In this document: one piece after another, positions 34,310-43,614 of the stretch
Position numbering within the stretch: position 1 is the first letter of the stretch
Layout: the number at the start of each line of letters is the position of its first letter
Origin: Nocardia yamanashiensis NBRC 100130
Lineage (GTDB): Bacteria > Actinomycetota > Actinomycetes > Mycobacteriales > Mycobacteriaceae
Length of the DNA: 64,000 nt
NCBI RefSeq assembly: GCF_001613325.1
Contig: NZ_BDCD01000009.1
Location: 1-64,000, forward strand
Direction: 5' to 3'
Made by a program: the position numbers and the translations under genes
Notes under the pieces: model-generated
Seen by the model: only the letters and a program-made list of their open reading frames with translations
Database searches by the model: none
Told to the model about the DNA's origin: nothing

Positions 34310-36622
34310 GTGAGCGAAGGTCTTGCGGCGGGCGGCGATCGCGCCTACAGTTCGCCGCTCGTGAGTACAAGTGCGACACGCGAATCGAGCAAACGGATTC
34401 GGATCTGGGGAGCGGTCGCCGCACTCGGGGTAATTGCCGGTTATGCGGTAGTTCTGCTGGCCGACGCCCGCCATTTCTACACCGATGACACCGAGGCGCA
34501 ATACGCCCCCATGTGGGTGGCCCTGGGTGAACAATTGCGCGCGGGCCGCTTTCCGGCACTGCTGCCGTGGGAATGGATGGCGGGCAATTACACCCTGGAG
34601 GAAGCGGGGCTCTACAACCCGCCCCAGCTGCTGGTCTATCTGCTCGCGCCCTCGATGGACAATCTCGCGGTCTACGCCACCGTGGTGAAACTGATCTTCT
34701 CGATCATCGCGGCGCTGGGCGTCTTCCGGATCTGCCTGGCCTACGGCGCGCGGGCCCCGTGGGCGGCGGTGGCGGGCGTGGCGTTCCCGCTCAGCGGCTG
34801 GTTCCTGTTCTTCGACGAGGCCAGCTGGTTCACCTCGCACACCGGGACGGCGTGGATGCTGCACGCCTGGGCCTCGGCGGTGCTCTACGCGCGCGGGCGG
34901 CGCGGGCCGATCCCGCTGCTGATCTTCCTGTACCTGGCGCTCACCATCCAATACGCCTTTCCCGCGGTCGAATCCGCGCTGATGATCGTCGCGGTGCTGG
35001 CCGGGGAGTACATCTATCAACGGCAGTGGCGGCCCGTGCTGCGGCTGGCCCTGGCCTCCGGTTTCGCGGTGCTGACGGCGCTGCTGGCCAATCTCAACGG
35101 CTTCCTGTCCTCACAGGTGACCTGGCGCGGCAATGCCCGCATCCACAACGATCCGTTCCTGACGGTGCCGTGGTCGGAATCGCTCAATGCCAGCCTGCCC
35201 AGCACCACACCGGCTTTCACCGCCTGGTGGGGTCATGTGCAGCCGCTGCCCATGGTCTATATCGCCTGGTTCCTGATTCCGGCGCTGGCCTTCATCGACT
35301 GGCGGGCGGCGCTGCATTCGGCGCGCGAGCTGGCCGGGCCGGGGCTGTTCGCGGTGGCCGTGCTGATGTGGACGGCCGGTCCGGGCGCGATCGGGCCGCT
35401 GCGCTGGCCGGCGCGGGTGCTGCCCATGCTGGCCATCGTGCTGCTGGTGCTGGTGTGCGTATTGCTCAGCCGCCACGGCGTTTTCGCGTCCTCGCGCCGG
35501 CGGAACCTGGCCGCCGGCAGTTTGATCGGCCTGCTGTTCATCCGATCGGTGTCGGCCGCGCCGGATATCGCGGTGCGGCACGTGCTGGCGGTGGCCGCGG
35601 TGGCGGGGCTCGGGTGCGCGGCGCTGTGGCTGGCGCGCAATCGCGGGGTGGCGGTGGCGTGCGGGCTGATCATCGCCGCCATGTTCCCCATCGCCTACAC
35701 GCAGGTGCGCAGTGCGCCGTCCACGCCGCTGTCCTACAACTTCCCGGAACGGCGTTCGGAGATGACCGCCGCCTTCCCCGATTTCCCCGGCGTCACTTTG
35801 CAACTCGCGGACCGGGCGGTGCTGACCCCGGAGGATCGCGATATCAGCGCCGCCTACGGCTCGCTGGCCATCGGCAATTACGGCAAGGCGCTCGGGCTGA
35901 AGTACGTCAACGCCTACACCCCGGTCGGGCACGCCGCCTTCGCCGGACTGCTGTGCATGGCCTGGGACGGCAGCACCTGCCCGGACGCCTTCCGTAAGGC
36001 GTTCGCCGTCGAATCCTCCACGGGGCGAACCATTGTCGATCTGATGCGGGTGGACCGGGTGGTGCTGCATCGCGCCCAGTACCCGGACGCGGGCGAGCGC
36101 CCGGCTCCCGAGGGCTGGGAGTGGGCGTCCTATCCGGGCCATGAGCGCTACATCTGGGTGCTGGAGCGGACCGGCGGCATCGTGTCGGCCGACAACAATC
36201 TGATCGCGCACACCGCACAGGTGCTCGCCACGCCGGTCGCCACCGACGGCACGGACGCCGTCACCCGGGTCACCTCCGGCGCCGGCGGACGGCTGGTGTT
36301 CGCCCGGCTGGCCTGGCCCGGCTATCGAATCACGCTGGACGGCCGGGAGATTCCGCACACCACGGTGGCCGGTACCTTCCTCGCCGTCGATATTCCGGCG
36401 GGCACCCGCGATGCCGAACTCGAGCTCACCTGGACGCAGCCCGGCCTGTACGCCGGGCTGGGCACGGCCGCCGCCGGGCTCACCGGAATCGGCCTGCTGC
36501 ACTGGGCGTATCGGCGTTCACAGAGCCGGCGACCCGGGTGGACCGGGCCGGAAATGGTGCACGATGGCAATATCCGGGAACCGGCGATGAATTCGCTCGA
36601 CGTAGCGGCGCAGCTGAGTTAG
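34310..36622 (+). CDS. Large polytopic membrane protein, GT-C/YfhO-like, 770 aa
   Basis: A dozen or more membrane helices cover residues 25-480. After the first helix comes YTDDTEAQYAPMWVALGEQ with an Asp-Asp pair, the position used for the lipid-phosphate sugar donor in GT-C enzymes. An extracytoplasmic domain follows (about 490-710), then a last helix near 715-735. The layout fits YfhO-like proteins, which act in glycosylation of cell-wall polymers or lipids. The start is uncertain: GTG 34310, or GTG 34361 which lies after a tacagt stretch. The last 105 bp overlap a convergent small gene. The acceptor and donor are unknown. Confidence 0.75.
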   Translation: MSEGLAAGGDRAYSSPLVSTSATRESSKRIRIWGAVAALGVIAGYAVVLLADARHFYTDDTEAQYAPMWVALGEQLRAGRFPALLPWEWMAGNYTLEEAGLYNPPQLLVYLLAPSMDNLAVYATVVKLIFSIIAALGVFRICLAYGARAPWAAVAGVAFPLSGWFLFFDEASWFTSHTGTAWMLHAWASAVLYARGRRGPIPLLIFLYLALTIQYAFPAVESALMIVAVLAGEYIYQRQWRPVLRLALASGFAVLTALLANLNGFLSSQVTWRGNARIHNDPFLTVPWSESLNASLPSTTPAFTAWWGHVQPLPMVYIAWFLIPALAFIDWRAALHSARELAGPGLFAVAVLMWTAGPGAIGPLRWPARVLPMLAIVLLVLVCVLLSRHGVFASSRRRNLAAGSLIGLLFIRSVSAAPDIAVRHVLAVAAVAGLGCAALWLARNRGVAVACGLIIAAMFPIAYTQVRSAPSTPLSYNFPERRSEMTAAFPDFPGVTLQLADRAVLTPEDRDISAAYGSLAIGNYGKALGLKYVNAYTPVGHAAFAGLLCMAWDGSTCPDAFRKAFAVESSTGRTIVDLMRVDRVVLHRAQYPDAGERPAPEGWEWASYPGHERYIWVLERTGGIVSADNNLIAHTAQVLATPVATDGTDAVTRVTSGAGGRLVFARLAWPGYRITLDGREIPHTTVAGTFLAVDIPAGTRDAELELTWTQPGLYAGLGTAAAGLTGIGLLHWAYRRSQSRRPGWTGPEMVHDGNIREPAMNSLDVAAQLS

Positions 36623-36799
36623 TTCGGCATTCAGCGATTGCCGGGCTTCGGGGGAGGGCGCGGTCTGCATCCGGCGGAGCAGTGCGGCGATTTGTTTCTC
36701 GAGTTCGCCCAGGAACACTCGGGCCTGGGCCGACTCGGGATCTTCGTGCTCATCGGGATCGTCGAATCCCCTGTACTGCATAGGGCCGAAGTATTCCAC
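36518..36799 (-). CDS. Small helical hypothetical protein, 93 aa
   Basis: Acidic start (YRGFDDPDEHEDPESAQARVF) followed by an amphipathic helix pair FLGELEKQIAALLRRMQTAPSPEARQSLNAELTQLRRYVERIHRRFPD, likely a short coiled coil. It overlaps the end of the convergent membrane protein gene by 105 bp, so only one of the two ends may be annotated right. GTG 36799 is taken as start; ATG 36781 is possible. No known function. Confidence 0.6.
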   Translation of the reverse strand: MEYFGPMQYRGFDDPDEHEDPESAQARVFLGELEKQIAALLRRMQTAPSPEARQSLNAELTQLRRYVERIHRRFPDIAIVHHFRPGPPGSPAL

Positions 36800-36853
36800 G
36801 CCCGGCCGGTCCCGCCGGGCGAATCGGATGGCGATCGGCCGAATTCGTTACGG

Positions 36854-37957
36854 CTAGGGCGCGTAGCGCAGAATTGCCGCCGCCGGACCGCCCTCGGGTA
36901 TGTCCTCGGCGCGCACGGCGAGCACCCGGCCGCCGGAAAGCAGTGTGCGTCGCGCGATCTCGTCGAGTACGCCCGGTGCATCCCCGTTCGCGCCGGTGAC
37001 CTGGGTGATCGAACCGTCGTCGGCCAGCCCGCCCGGCACCGCGGCGTCGATATCCACGAACAGCGCGTGCACGATGCCGTAGGTGGCGGCGCGCGCGATA
37101 TCGGACAGCTCGATCACGCCGCGGCCGTCACTGCGGCGCTGTTCGAATTCACCACGCAGCTCGGCCAATTCGGCGGCGTAATGCTTGTCCAGGAGGGCGC
37201 GCGATTGATCGGCCAGCTCCGCGTCGGACAGTCGCTCGGGATTGCCGGAAATGCCTTCGTCCAGCAGATGGGGATAGGTGTTCACCGAGCGGAACAACGA
37301 GGCGGTGGGTTCGGTGGCGGCCAGAATCAAGGGAATGTCCAAGCCTGTCAATACACTTCGTAAAGCCTGATCCACCGCGCGGCAGTATTGCCGCACCCGG
37401 ACCTTGCGGCCCTCGCTGCCCTGCAAACGCCCGTGTGGATTGCGGCCCAGCGGCGGAAGTTCCAGGTATGCCTGCATATTCGCGGGCAGGCCCGGCACCG
37501 GCGCGTCCTGGGCGGGCTGATCGGCGGTGATCTCCACCAGCCGGACCGCGTTCTCCGACAGCGCCAGCACGTATGCCGCCTGCGGGAAGGTGACGGTGCG
37601 CAGCAGCGGTTTGACGAGGAATTTCCCGCCCACCGTGGTGGCGGGTTCGAGCCGGTTCGGCACCCGGTAGGTGATCAGTTGCTCCGGGGTTGCGAATATG
37701 GCCAGCGTGCGGGACTGGAAGCGCCAGTAGTCCTCGTCCTCGAGCAGATCGGCGAACTCCTCGGCGAGCGCGGCGCGCGCCTCCTTGTCCTCGACGGCGT
37801 CCAGGGCCTGCTTCACCTGGTTCTCCACGGCCACCCGGTTCCGGTCCGGCGTGGGGGTATCGACCTCGGTCGGTGTGTAGACGGTGACGCACCAGGGGCC
37901 CGTCTGCCGGGCCAGGGCCAGGATCTCACTGTGCGTGGGGATATCGGTGTGCAGCAT
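36854..37957 (-). CDS. Bacterial archaeo-eukaryotic release factor-like (baeRF) protein, 367 aa
   Basis: The N-terminal half shows VTVYTPTEVDTPTPDRNRVAVENQVKQA and FLVKPLLRTVTFPQAAYVLALSENAVRLVEI. The C-terminal third is an eL30e/Rnase-like part ending GGRVLAVRAEDIPEGGPAAAILRYAP. The baeRF families are predicted ribosome-associated factors related to archaeal aRF1/Pelota. No GGQ motif is seen, so peptide release is not implied. The ATG at 37957 has GGAGG at 7 nt. It is a single-gene unit. The exact baeRF subfamily is not certain. Confidence 0.75.
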   Translation of the reverse strand: MLHTDIPTHSEILALARQTGPWCVTVYTPTEVDTPTPDRNRVAVENQVKQALDAVEDKEARAALAEEFADLLEDEDYWRFQSRTLAIFATPEQLITYRVPNRLEPATTVGGKFLVKPLLRTVTFPQAAYVLALSENAVRLVEITADQPAQDAPVPGLPANMQAYLELPPLGRNPHGRLQGSEGRKVRVRQYCRAVDQALRSVLTGLDIPLILAATEPTASLFRSVNTYPHLLDEGISGNPERLSDAELADQSRALLDKHYAAELAELRGEFEQRRSDGRGVIELSDIARAATYGIVHALFVDIDAAVPGGLADDGSITQVTGANGDAPGVLDEIARRTLLSGGRVLAVRAEDIPEGGPAAAILRYAP

Positions 37958-38070
37958 GCTTCGCCCTCCACGGAATCGGGTTCTCGGTGGGTGCAACGAG
38001 CGCTGAGGCTCACCGTACTCAGGGTAGCCAACCGATTGCTATCGCGCCCCCGCGCACAGCGGATCGGGTA

Positions 38071-38382
38071 TCAGGCCTTGCGGTCCACCGCGGCCCAGGC
38101 GGTCAGCGCCACCACGCCGGACACCACGGCCACCGACGGCCACGCGCCGATCTTCTTGGCCAGCGGGTGCGAGGCGCCCATCGCGCCGATCGACAGCCCG
38201 GTCAGCGCGGCCGCCCCGCCGGTCCCGACGGTCTGACGCCACCGCGGCACCGACGCCGCCACACCCGCGCCGAAGACGACGCCGCCGAGCTGACGCTTCT
38301 TGGTGGCCTGCGCGAGCGCGAAGCCGCCGGTGAGGCCGCCGGCCGCGAGCAGGGCGGTGGGAACCGAGGGAATCCGAGCCAT
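38071..38382 (-). CDS. Small membrane protein of unknown function, 103 aa
   Basis: Three or four hydrophobic Gly/Ala-rich segments: [49 protein letters not shown] and [17 protein letters not shown]. Basic residues (TKKRQ, RWRQ, KK) sit at predicted cytoplasmic turns. ATG 38382 has GGAGG at 9 nt; a TTG two codons upstream is possible. No characterised family was recognised. It stands alone between a baeRF gene and a PEBP gene. Confidence 0.7.
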   Translation of the reverse strand: MARIPSVPTALLAAGGLTGGFALAQATKKRQLGGVVFGAGVAASVPRWRQTVGTGGAAALTGLSIGAMGASHPLAKKIGAWPSVAVVSGVVALTAWAAVDRKA

Positions 38383-38576
38383 ATCCAACTACCTCCAACA
38401 GAAAACATGCGGGATTGCCCCATCCAGCATACGAATTCCGGCCGCCGCTCCGATCCGGCCCGGATCCGCGGTTGTTCGCGCAGGTCTTGCTATGTTTCGG
38501 CACGCGGTGCCGACGCGGCCACCGGGAGGCGCGGGCGGTTGCGGTGCGGCGGAAACGGCCATCGAGAGGAGTTCTG

Positions 38577-39092
38577 GTGCGCGCTGATCCCTACGCCTAT
38601 CTACCCGAGCTGCCCAGCTTCGCCCTGACTTCCGACGACATCGCCGACGACGGCGCCCTGCGCCTGGATCAGGCCGCGGCCGCGGTCGGCGGCCTGGACA
38701 TCTCCCCGCAGCTGTCCTGGTCCGGATTCCCCGACGACACCCAGAGTTTCGCGGTCACCATGTACGCCCCGGACGCGCCCACGGTGTCCGGCTTCTGGCA
38801 CTGGTGCGTGGCGAACATCCCGCCCGACGTGACCTCCCTGCCCACCGGCGCGGGCGACGGCTCCGCGCTCCCGCCCGGCGCGGTCACTCTGCGCGCCGAC
38901 GCCGGGATCGCCCAGTACACCGGCGCCGCTCCGTCGCCGAACACCGGCCCGCACCGCTACTACTTCGCGGTGCACGCGGTCGGCGTCGACACCCTCGGCG
39001 TGGACGAGTTCACCAGCGGCGCGGTGCTCGGCTTCAACCTCTTCGCCACCGCGCTCGCCCGGGCCGTCATCGTCGGAACCTACGGCGGCTGA
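38577..39092 (+). CDS. PEBP/YbhB-family phosphatidylethanolamine-binding-like protein, 171 aa
   Basis: The PEBP fold motifs are present: [26 protein letters not shown] (the DPDAP-like anion site reads APDAP), [12 protein letters not shown] and [13 protein letters not shown] (the GxHR motif). Length is typical of the bacterial YbhB/YbcL group, of which M. tuberculosis Rv2140c is a member. Start GTG 38577 has AGGAG at 5-6 nt. It is cytoplasmic, with no signal peptide. The ligand is unknown; family members bind anionic groups or small lipids. Confidence 0.92.
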   Translation: MRADPYAYLPELPSFALTSDDIADDGALRLDQAAAAVGGLDISPQLSWSGFPDDTQSFAVTMYAPDAPTVSGFWHWCVANIPPDVTSLPTGAGDGSALPPGAVTLRADAGIAQYTGAAPSPNTGPHRYYFAVHAVGVDTLGVDEFTSGAVLGFNLFATALARAVIVGTYGG

Positions 39093-39116
39093 ACGACTTC
39101 CGCGCCGGGCGCGCGG

Positions 39117-39563
39117 TCACTGCGCCCGCGGCCGCCGGTTGTCGACATTGGCGGTCAGGGTGGCGAGCAGGCCGGGCAGTCCGGCGACGGTAGCGGGCGG
39201 CAGGCCTGTCACGGTCTCCTGCGCGAGCTCGCGCCAGATCCGCTTGACCTGATCGACCAGATCCCGTCCGCTGTCGGTGAGTTCGACGACGGTGGCGCGT
39301 TTGTCGCCCGGTGCGGGGGTCCGGCGAATGTGGCCGGAGGCTTCCAGTTTGCGAGTCATCAGGGTGACGCTGGGCGGCTCACAGCCCAGCGCATCGCTGA
39401 GTTGCGCCTGGATGCGCGGGCCGGTGCGGGCCAGTTCGAGCAGTAGCGCCTCCTGCCCCGGATGCAAGCCGAGTGGGGCCAGCAGCGCGGCGGCCCGGGC
39501 GCGATGGCGCAGGGTCAGCAGGCGAATGGCCTGGTTGAGGGCATCGGCTTGCTCGAAGTCCAC
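39117..39563 (-). CDS. MarR-family regulator, 148 aa
   Basis: A winged-helix MarR core: LHPGQEALLLELARTGPRIQAQLSDALGCEPPSVTLMTRKLEASGHIRRTPAPGDKRATVVELTDSG. GTG 39563 is preferred because AAGGAG lies 5 nt upstream. The gene is divergent from a quinone reductase-MFS operon, and a 35-bp near-perfect palindrome covers the gap. It probably represses both itself and that operon, with release by a redox-active or toxic compound as in other MarR systems. Confidence 0.92.
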   Translation of the reverse strand: MDFEQADALNQAIRLLTLRHRARAAALLAPLGLHPGQEALLLELARTGPRIQAQLSDALGCEPPSVTLMTRKLEASGHIRRTPAPGDKRATVVELTDSGRDLVDQVKRIWRELAQETVTGLPPATVAGLPGLLATLTANVDNRRPRAQ

Positions 39564-39582
39564 GGACACTCCTTGACAGGGT

Positions 39583-39617
39583 TTAGTTACGTGCATAACA
39601 GTTATGTGCGTAACTAA
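39583..39617. promoter_or_regulatory. 35-bp near-perfect palindrome, MarR operator
   Basis: TTAGTTACGTGCATAAC, a central A, then GTTATGTGCGTAACTAA: 15 of 17 pairs match. It fills the 76-bp gap between the divergent marR gene and the reductase gene and would cover both promoters. Confidence 0.75.
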
Positions 39618-39639
39618 CTCTATACCGAGGGAGCCGGAC

Positions 39640-40323
39640 ATGGCCGTGAAGGTCGCCGTCATCTACTACAGCGCCACCGGCGGGGTGCACGAACTCGCGC
39701 GAGCAGTGGCCGATGGGGCCGCCGCGGCCGGGGCCCGGGTGCGATTGCGGCGGGTGGCCGAACTCGCGCCCGACCGCGCGATCGATCAGAATCCGCTGTG
39801 GCGCAAGCACATCGATGCCACCGCGGACGTACCCGAGGCGAATCTCGAGGATCTGGCGTGGGCCGACGCGTTCGCCTTCGGCACGCCGACCCGGTTCGGT
39901 GCGCCCGCCGCGCAGCTCAAGCAGTTCATCGACCAGGCCGGGGGCCTGTGGCGGGAGGGGCGGCTCGCGGACAAGCCGGTGACCGCGTTCACCTCGGCGT
40001 TCAACCGGCACGGCGGGAGCGAGGCGACGTTGTTGTCGCTCGGAAATGTCTTCTACCACTGGGGATCTCTGATAGTGCCGCCGGGTTTCACCGATCCGTC
40101 GGTGTCCGAGGCGGGCGGAAACCCGTACGGCACTTCGCATGTGAGTGGTCCGGCCGGTGCGGGACCGGATGCGGCGACGCTGGCGGCGGCCGCCTATCAG
40201 GGGCGGCGATTGGCCGAAATCGCCATCCGGCTGCTGGGAGCGGAGCGCGTCGACGCGGAGGCCGGGGGTTTCGTGGGCGATGGTGGCGCCCGGCTCGCCG
40301 ATGCCGGAGCGGTGAACGCATGA
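39640..40323 (+). CDS. NAD(P)H:quinone oxidoreductase, WrbA-like flavoprotein, 227 aa
   Basis: A flavodoxin fold: VAVIYYSATGGVHELARAVADGAAAAGARVRLRRV binds FMN phosphate, and FGTPTRFGAPAAQLKQFIDQAGGLW, FTSAFNRHGGSEATLLS and YGTSHVSGP are WrbA signatures. WrbA-type enzymes reduce quinones by two electrons and guard against redox cycling. ATG 39640 has GGGAG at 5-6 nt. The stop overlaps the MFS start (ATGA). The MarR regulator and palindrome upstream suggest induction by quinones or similar compounds. Confidence 0.92.
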   Translation: MAVKVAVIYYSATGGVHELARAVADGAAAAGARVRLRRVAELAPDRAIDQNPLWRKHIDATADVPEANLEDLAWADAFAFGTPTRFGAPAAQLKQFIDQAGGLWREGRLADKPVTAFTSAFNRHGGSEATLLSLGNVFYHWGSLIVPPGFTDPSVSEAGGNPYGTSHVSGPAGAGPDAATLAAAAYQGRRLAEIAIRLLGAERVDAEAGGFVGDGGARLADAGAVNA

Positions 40324-41762
40324 ACCGGAACGCTGCGGGGGAAGCCTTGGGCGGCAACGTGATCCGGCAGGCGGGGCCGCGCGCCGCCGGGCTGGTGCTG
40401 GCGCTGGTCTGCGCCTGCCAGTTCATGGTGATTCTGGATTCGTCCATCGTGAACGTCGCATTGCCTTCGGTGCAGCGTGATCTCGGGTTCAGCGCGTCCG
40501 GGCTGGCGTGGGTGGTGAACGGCTATCTGCTCACCTTCGCGGGCTTCATGCTGCTGGGCGGCCGGGCCGCGGACCTGTTCGGGCAGCGGCGCATGCTGAT
40601 CGCGGGCCTGCTGGTGTTCTCCGCCGCCAGCCTGGCCGGGGGATTGGCGACCGGTCCGGAGTTGCTGGTGGCGGCCCGGGTGGTGCAGGGCGCGGGGGCC
40701 GCGCTGCTGGCTCCGGCGACGCTGGCGGTGATCAATACCGGCTTCACCGAACCGCGCTCGCGGGCAAAGGCATTCGGTGCGTGGTCGGCGGCCGGAGGAG
40801 TGGGCGGGATGGCCGGGGCCGTCGCGGGCGGGGCCATCACCACCGGCTTGTCGTGGCGGTGGGTGTTCCTGATCAATGTGCCGATCGGTGCGGCGCTCAT
40901 CGCGCTCGCCGTGCTCGCGCTGAGTGAGAACCGCACGGGGGCAAGGGAATCGCTCGATGTGCTGGGGGCGGTCACCGGGACTTCCGGCCTGGCCGCGCTG
41001 ATCTACGGGGTGATGGGCAGCGCCGACCACGGCTGGGAGGCCGCCGAGGTGCTGGGACCGATCGCGGCCGGTGTGCTGCTGCTGGCCGTGTTCGTGGTCG
41101 TGCAGGCGCGCTTCGCGTCCCGGCCGATGATGCCCCTGCGGCTCTTCGGCATCCGGCGCGTGGTCCTGGGCAATGCGATGCTGCTGCTCTTCGGCTTCAT
41201 CGCCATCGCCATGTGGTACTTCACCTCGCTGTTCCTGCAGAATGTGCTGGGCTACAGCGCCCTTCGCGCCGGACTCGGGCAGACGCCCGCCGCGGTCACC
41301 TTCCTGCTCGTCGCGCGCTATGCGGCCGCCCGGCTGCCCAGCCTCGGTGCCCGCCCCCTGCTGCTCACCGGCGGTGCGAGCTTCCTGATCGGGTTCGGCT
41401 GGCTCGCCCGGGCGCACGCGGACACCGGCTATCTCACCGGATTCCTCGTTCCCACGCTGCTGATCGCGATCGGTATCGGCGTCACCTTCCCGACCCTGAT
41501 GGCCACCGCGACCGCCGATGCGCCCGCGGGCGACGCGGGCATAGTCGGCGGTCTCGCCAATACGGCCGCGCAGGCGGGCGGATCGATCGGCCTGGCCGTG
41601 CTCGCGGCGGTCGCGGGTCCGGTGACCGGGCAGCACGCCCAGGCCACCGGCTACGACCGAGTCTTCCTGGTGGCGGCCGGAATCGGCGTGCTCATCGCCG
41701 CGACCGGCCTGCTGCTGCCCGGCAGCTCACAGGTCGAAGACGCGGTCGGCGGGGTCGAGTAG
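40320..41762 (+). CDS. DHA2-type MFS drug exporter, 14 TM, 480 aa
   Basis: An EmrB/QacA-like major facilitator. TM1 has CQFMVILDSSIVNVALPSVQRDLG, with the motif D1-type LDSSIVNVALP, and motif A is LGGRAADLFGQRRML. Motif C-like GVGGMAGAVAGGAITTGLSWRWVFLINVPIG is present. Fourteen hydrophobic segments can be counted. It uses proton motive force to export hydrophobic compounds. It is coupled by ATGA to the quinone reductase, so the two probably handle the same toxic substrate. Its 3' end overlaps the convergent serine-hydrolase gene by 36 bp. Confidence 0.92.
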   Translation: MNRNAAGEALGGNVIRQAGPRAAGLVLALVCACQFMVILDSSIVNVALPSVQRDLGFSASGLAWVVNGYLLTFAGFMLLGGRAADLFGQRRMLIAGLLVFSAASLAGGLATGPELLVAARVVQGAGAALLAPATLAVINTGFTEPRSRAKAFGAWSAAGGVGGMAGAVAGGAITTGLSWRWVFLINVPIGAALIALAVLALSENRTGARESLDVLGAVTGTSGLAALIYGVMGSADHGWEAAEVLGPIAAGVLLLAVFVVVQARFASRPMMPLRLFGIRRVVLGNAMLLLFGFIAIAMWYFTSLFLQNVLGYSALRAGLGQTPAAVTFLLVARYAAARLPSLGARPLLLTGGASFLIGFGWLARAHADTGYLTGFLVPTLLIAIGIGVTFPTLMATATADAPAGDAGIVGGLANTAAQAGGSIGLAVLAAVAGPVTGQHAQATGYDRVFLVAAGIGVLIAATGLLLPGSSQVEDAVGGVE

Positions 41763-42980
41763 GCCGACCGCCGCCGAGATCCGCGCGCACAACCGCCACG
41801 GCCGGTCATTGTCGGTGGTGGCCTTACCGCTGGTGAGGATCGCCCCCGACAAGCCGCGCGCCGGATCGGCCCAGCCGTACTGGGTGGTCAAACCGCTGCG
41901 GCCGAAATGCGTTTCGGTATGGCGGCCGAACTTGGACCGCCGTGCCCCGAGCTCGTACCCCGCCCGGCTGACCCGTCCGGCCGCCCCCGGAATCCGGTTC
42001 GCCGGCCGCACCGCCGCCCGCAGCGTCTCGGGCCGCATGATCCGCACGCCGTCCAATTCCCCGCCGCGCGCGAGGATTTCGTAGAACCGCGACAGTTCCT
42101 GCGCGGTGGTCACCAGATTCCCGGAGGGCAGCTCCGCGGTCAGGAAAGCCCGGGTCGCCGATTCGGAAACCGCCCCGCCCATCCCGCCGCCGAGCGCCCG
42201 CTTGGCGAGATAGCTCCACACCCGCGACGGCCCCGCCCCGACCTTGACGCTCGGCACCACCAGATCGACGTCCTCGTCCCGCACGCCGAAGTTGTTCCAC
42301 CGGAACCCCAACGGCCGCAACACCTGTTCGCTCAAATGCTCCCGCATCGGCTTCCCGGTGGCGCGCTGCACCAGCAGCCGCTGAATCAGCCCGCTGGTCA
42401 GCGCGTGATAAACCCGGAACCGCCCCGGCCCCCAGCTCGGCTTCAGATCGGCCAGCGCCCGCACCGCCAGCTCCTCGTCCACCACCAGTTGATACCCCTT
42501 GTACGGCGGCGTCACGAACGGCACCCCCGCCGAATGCGACAGCACATCCCCGATCGTGATGCCCGCCTTGCCATTGGCCGCGAACTCCGGAATGTACCGG
42601 CACACCAGATCTTCCAGCGCGAACGCCCCCTGCTCGATCAACATGAACATGAGCGCCGCCGAAACCCCCTTGGCGGTGGAAAACCCGCAGAACGGCATCT
42701 CGGTGGTAACCGGCACCCGCTCCGCATCCGGCCCATCCCCCGGCGCATTCCCCCACCCATGCCCGATCGCCCGATTCAGCACCACCCTGCCATTACGCCG
42801 CAGACACACCTGAATAGCCGGCGTAGTCCCCAGCCGATACCACTCCCGCACCGCCTCCCACACCGACTCGATCGCGGCGGGATCCAGCCCCGCCGCAGCC
42901 GGATCATCCTCATAGCCGGTAGCCGTCACCGCCTCCAGATCAGCGACGATCGGCACCAGGGCATCGGCAGGAGCAACCAT
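41727..42980 (-). CDS. Beta-lactamase-family serine hydrolase (class C-like/esterase), 417 aa
   Basis: The SxxK motif is S101-T-A-K104 in MPFCGFSTAKGVSAALMFML. A Tyr motif, probably YHALTSG, and a late HxG-like element HFGRSGLT complete the beta-lactamase/penicillin-binding fold. There is no signal peptide, so it is likely a cytoplasmic esterase or lactonase of the LipE/EstB type and not a resistance enzyme. It converges on the MFS gene, with a 36-bp overlap. Confidence 0.88.
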   Translation of the reverse strand: MVAPADALVPIVADLEAVTATGYEDDPAAAGLDPAAIESVWEAVREWYRLGTTPAIQVCLRRNGRVVLNRAIGHGWGNAPGDGPDAERVPVTTEMPFCGFSTAKGVSAALMFMLIEQGAFALEDLVCRYIPEFAANGKAGITIGDVLSHSAGVPFVTPPYKGYQLVVDEELAVRALADLKPSWGPGRFRVYHALTSGLIQRLLVQRATGKPMREHLSEQVLRPLGFRWNNFGVRDEDVDLVVPSVKVGAGPSRVWSYLAKRALGGGMGGAVSESATRAFLTAELPSGNLVTTAQELSRFYEILARGGELDGVRIMRPETLRAAVRPANRIPGAAGRVSRAGYELGARRSKFGRHTETHFGRSGLTTQYGWADPARGLSGAILTSGKATTDNDRPWRLCARISAAVGLLDPADRVFDL

Positions 42981-43004
42981 TCCGCCCAGGGTAGCGGCGC
43001 ATGG

Positions 43005-43571
43005 CTACTTCATGAGCCGCAGCAGCCCCAGGTTCGGTTCCAGCGCGCCGTCCTGTCCCAGCGCCACGAAGTCCGCCTCCACCGCCGAGCGATCGAGCCG
43101 GCCCGCGCGCACGGCGCGATACCGCACGAACGACCACAGGAACACGTCGAGATCATCGAACCGGGTACCGGCCTCGACCACCTCCTCCTCGTGGAACCAG
43201 ACCGCTACCTGGCCATTGGCGAGCACGACGAACAGATTGCCGCCGCCGTCCGCGCCGATCGAGTAGACATCGTCGTCGGTCAGTTCGGTCTCGTAATCGG
43301 AATCGAGGATGCCGCAATCGTTTCCGGCGAAATCGAAGCCGTAGGACCAGTCGAACACATCCAGGAACTGCGGCATCGTCCCCGAGCGGACCCGGCGGTC
43401 GAAAGCGGCCAGCGCGGCGGCCGACCCGGGGGACAGGCGGGTCAGGAACGGCGCTACCGGACGGGTCTGCGGCGGTATCCGCACCGGCTCGGCGTCGGGG
43501 AGCCAGCGTTGTAGATCGGTGTCGAGCTCCCGATCGGTGTAGCCGAACAGGTCGGCGACGGTAAGAGTCAC
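43005..43571 (-). CDS. SUKH-like (SMI1/KNR4-type) protein, 188 aa
   Basis: The sequence shows SMI1/KNR4-like stretches: YSIGADGGGNLFVVLANGQVAVWFHEEEVVEAGTRFDDLDVFLWSFVRYRA and an N-terminal VADLFGYTDRELDTDLQRWLPDAEPV. SUKH proteins are often immunity proteins in contact-dependent toxin systems, but also have other roles. No toxin gene lies next to it. GTG 43571 follows a TACAAT -10-like hexamer by 7-8 nt, so a leaderless start is likely. Assignment rests on pattern recognition alone. Confidence 0.65.
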   Translation of the reverse strand: MTLTVADLFGYTDRELDTDLQRWLPDAEPVRIPPQTRPVAPFLTRLSPGSAAALAAFDRRVRSGTMPQFLDVFDWSYGFDFAGNDCGILDSDYETELTDDDVYSIGADGGGNLFVVLANGQVAVWFHEEEVVEAGTRFDDLDVFLWSFVRYRAVRAGRLDRSAVEADFVALGQDGALEPNLGLLRLMK

Positions 43572-43614
43572 GCGCGGATTGTATGAATTCCGAAGACCCG
43601 GCAAGAGGGCGATC

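Noticed and set aside
41727..42980. A beta-lactam resistance gene
   Set aside because: The SxxK fold is present but there is no signal peptide, and the motifs fit esterase-type members of the family.
43005..43571. An immunity gene of a complete toxin-immunity system
   Set aside because: The neighbours are a serine hydrolase and a CGNR gene. No toxin domain or secretion tag was found nearby.
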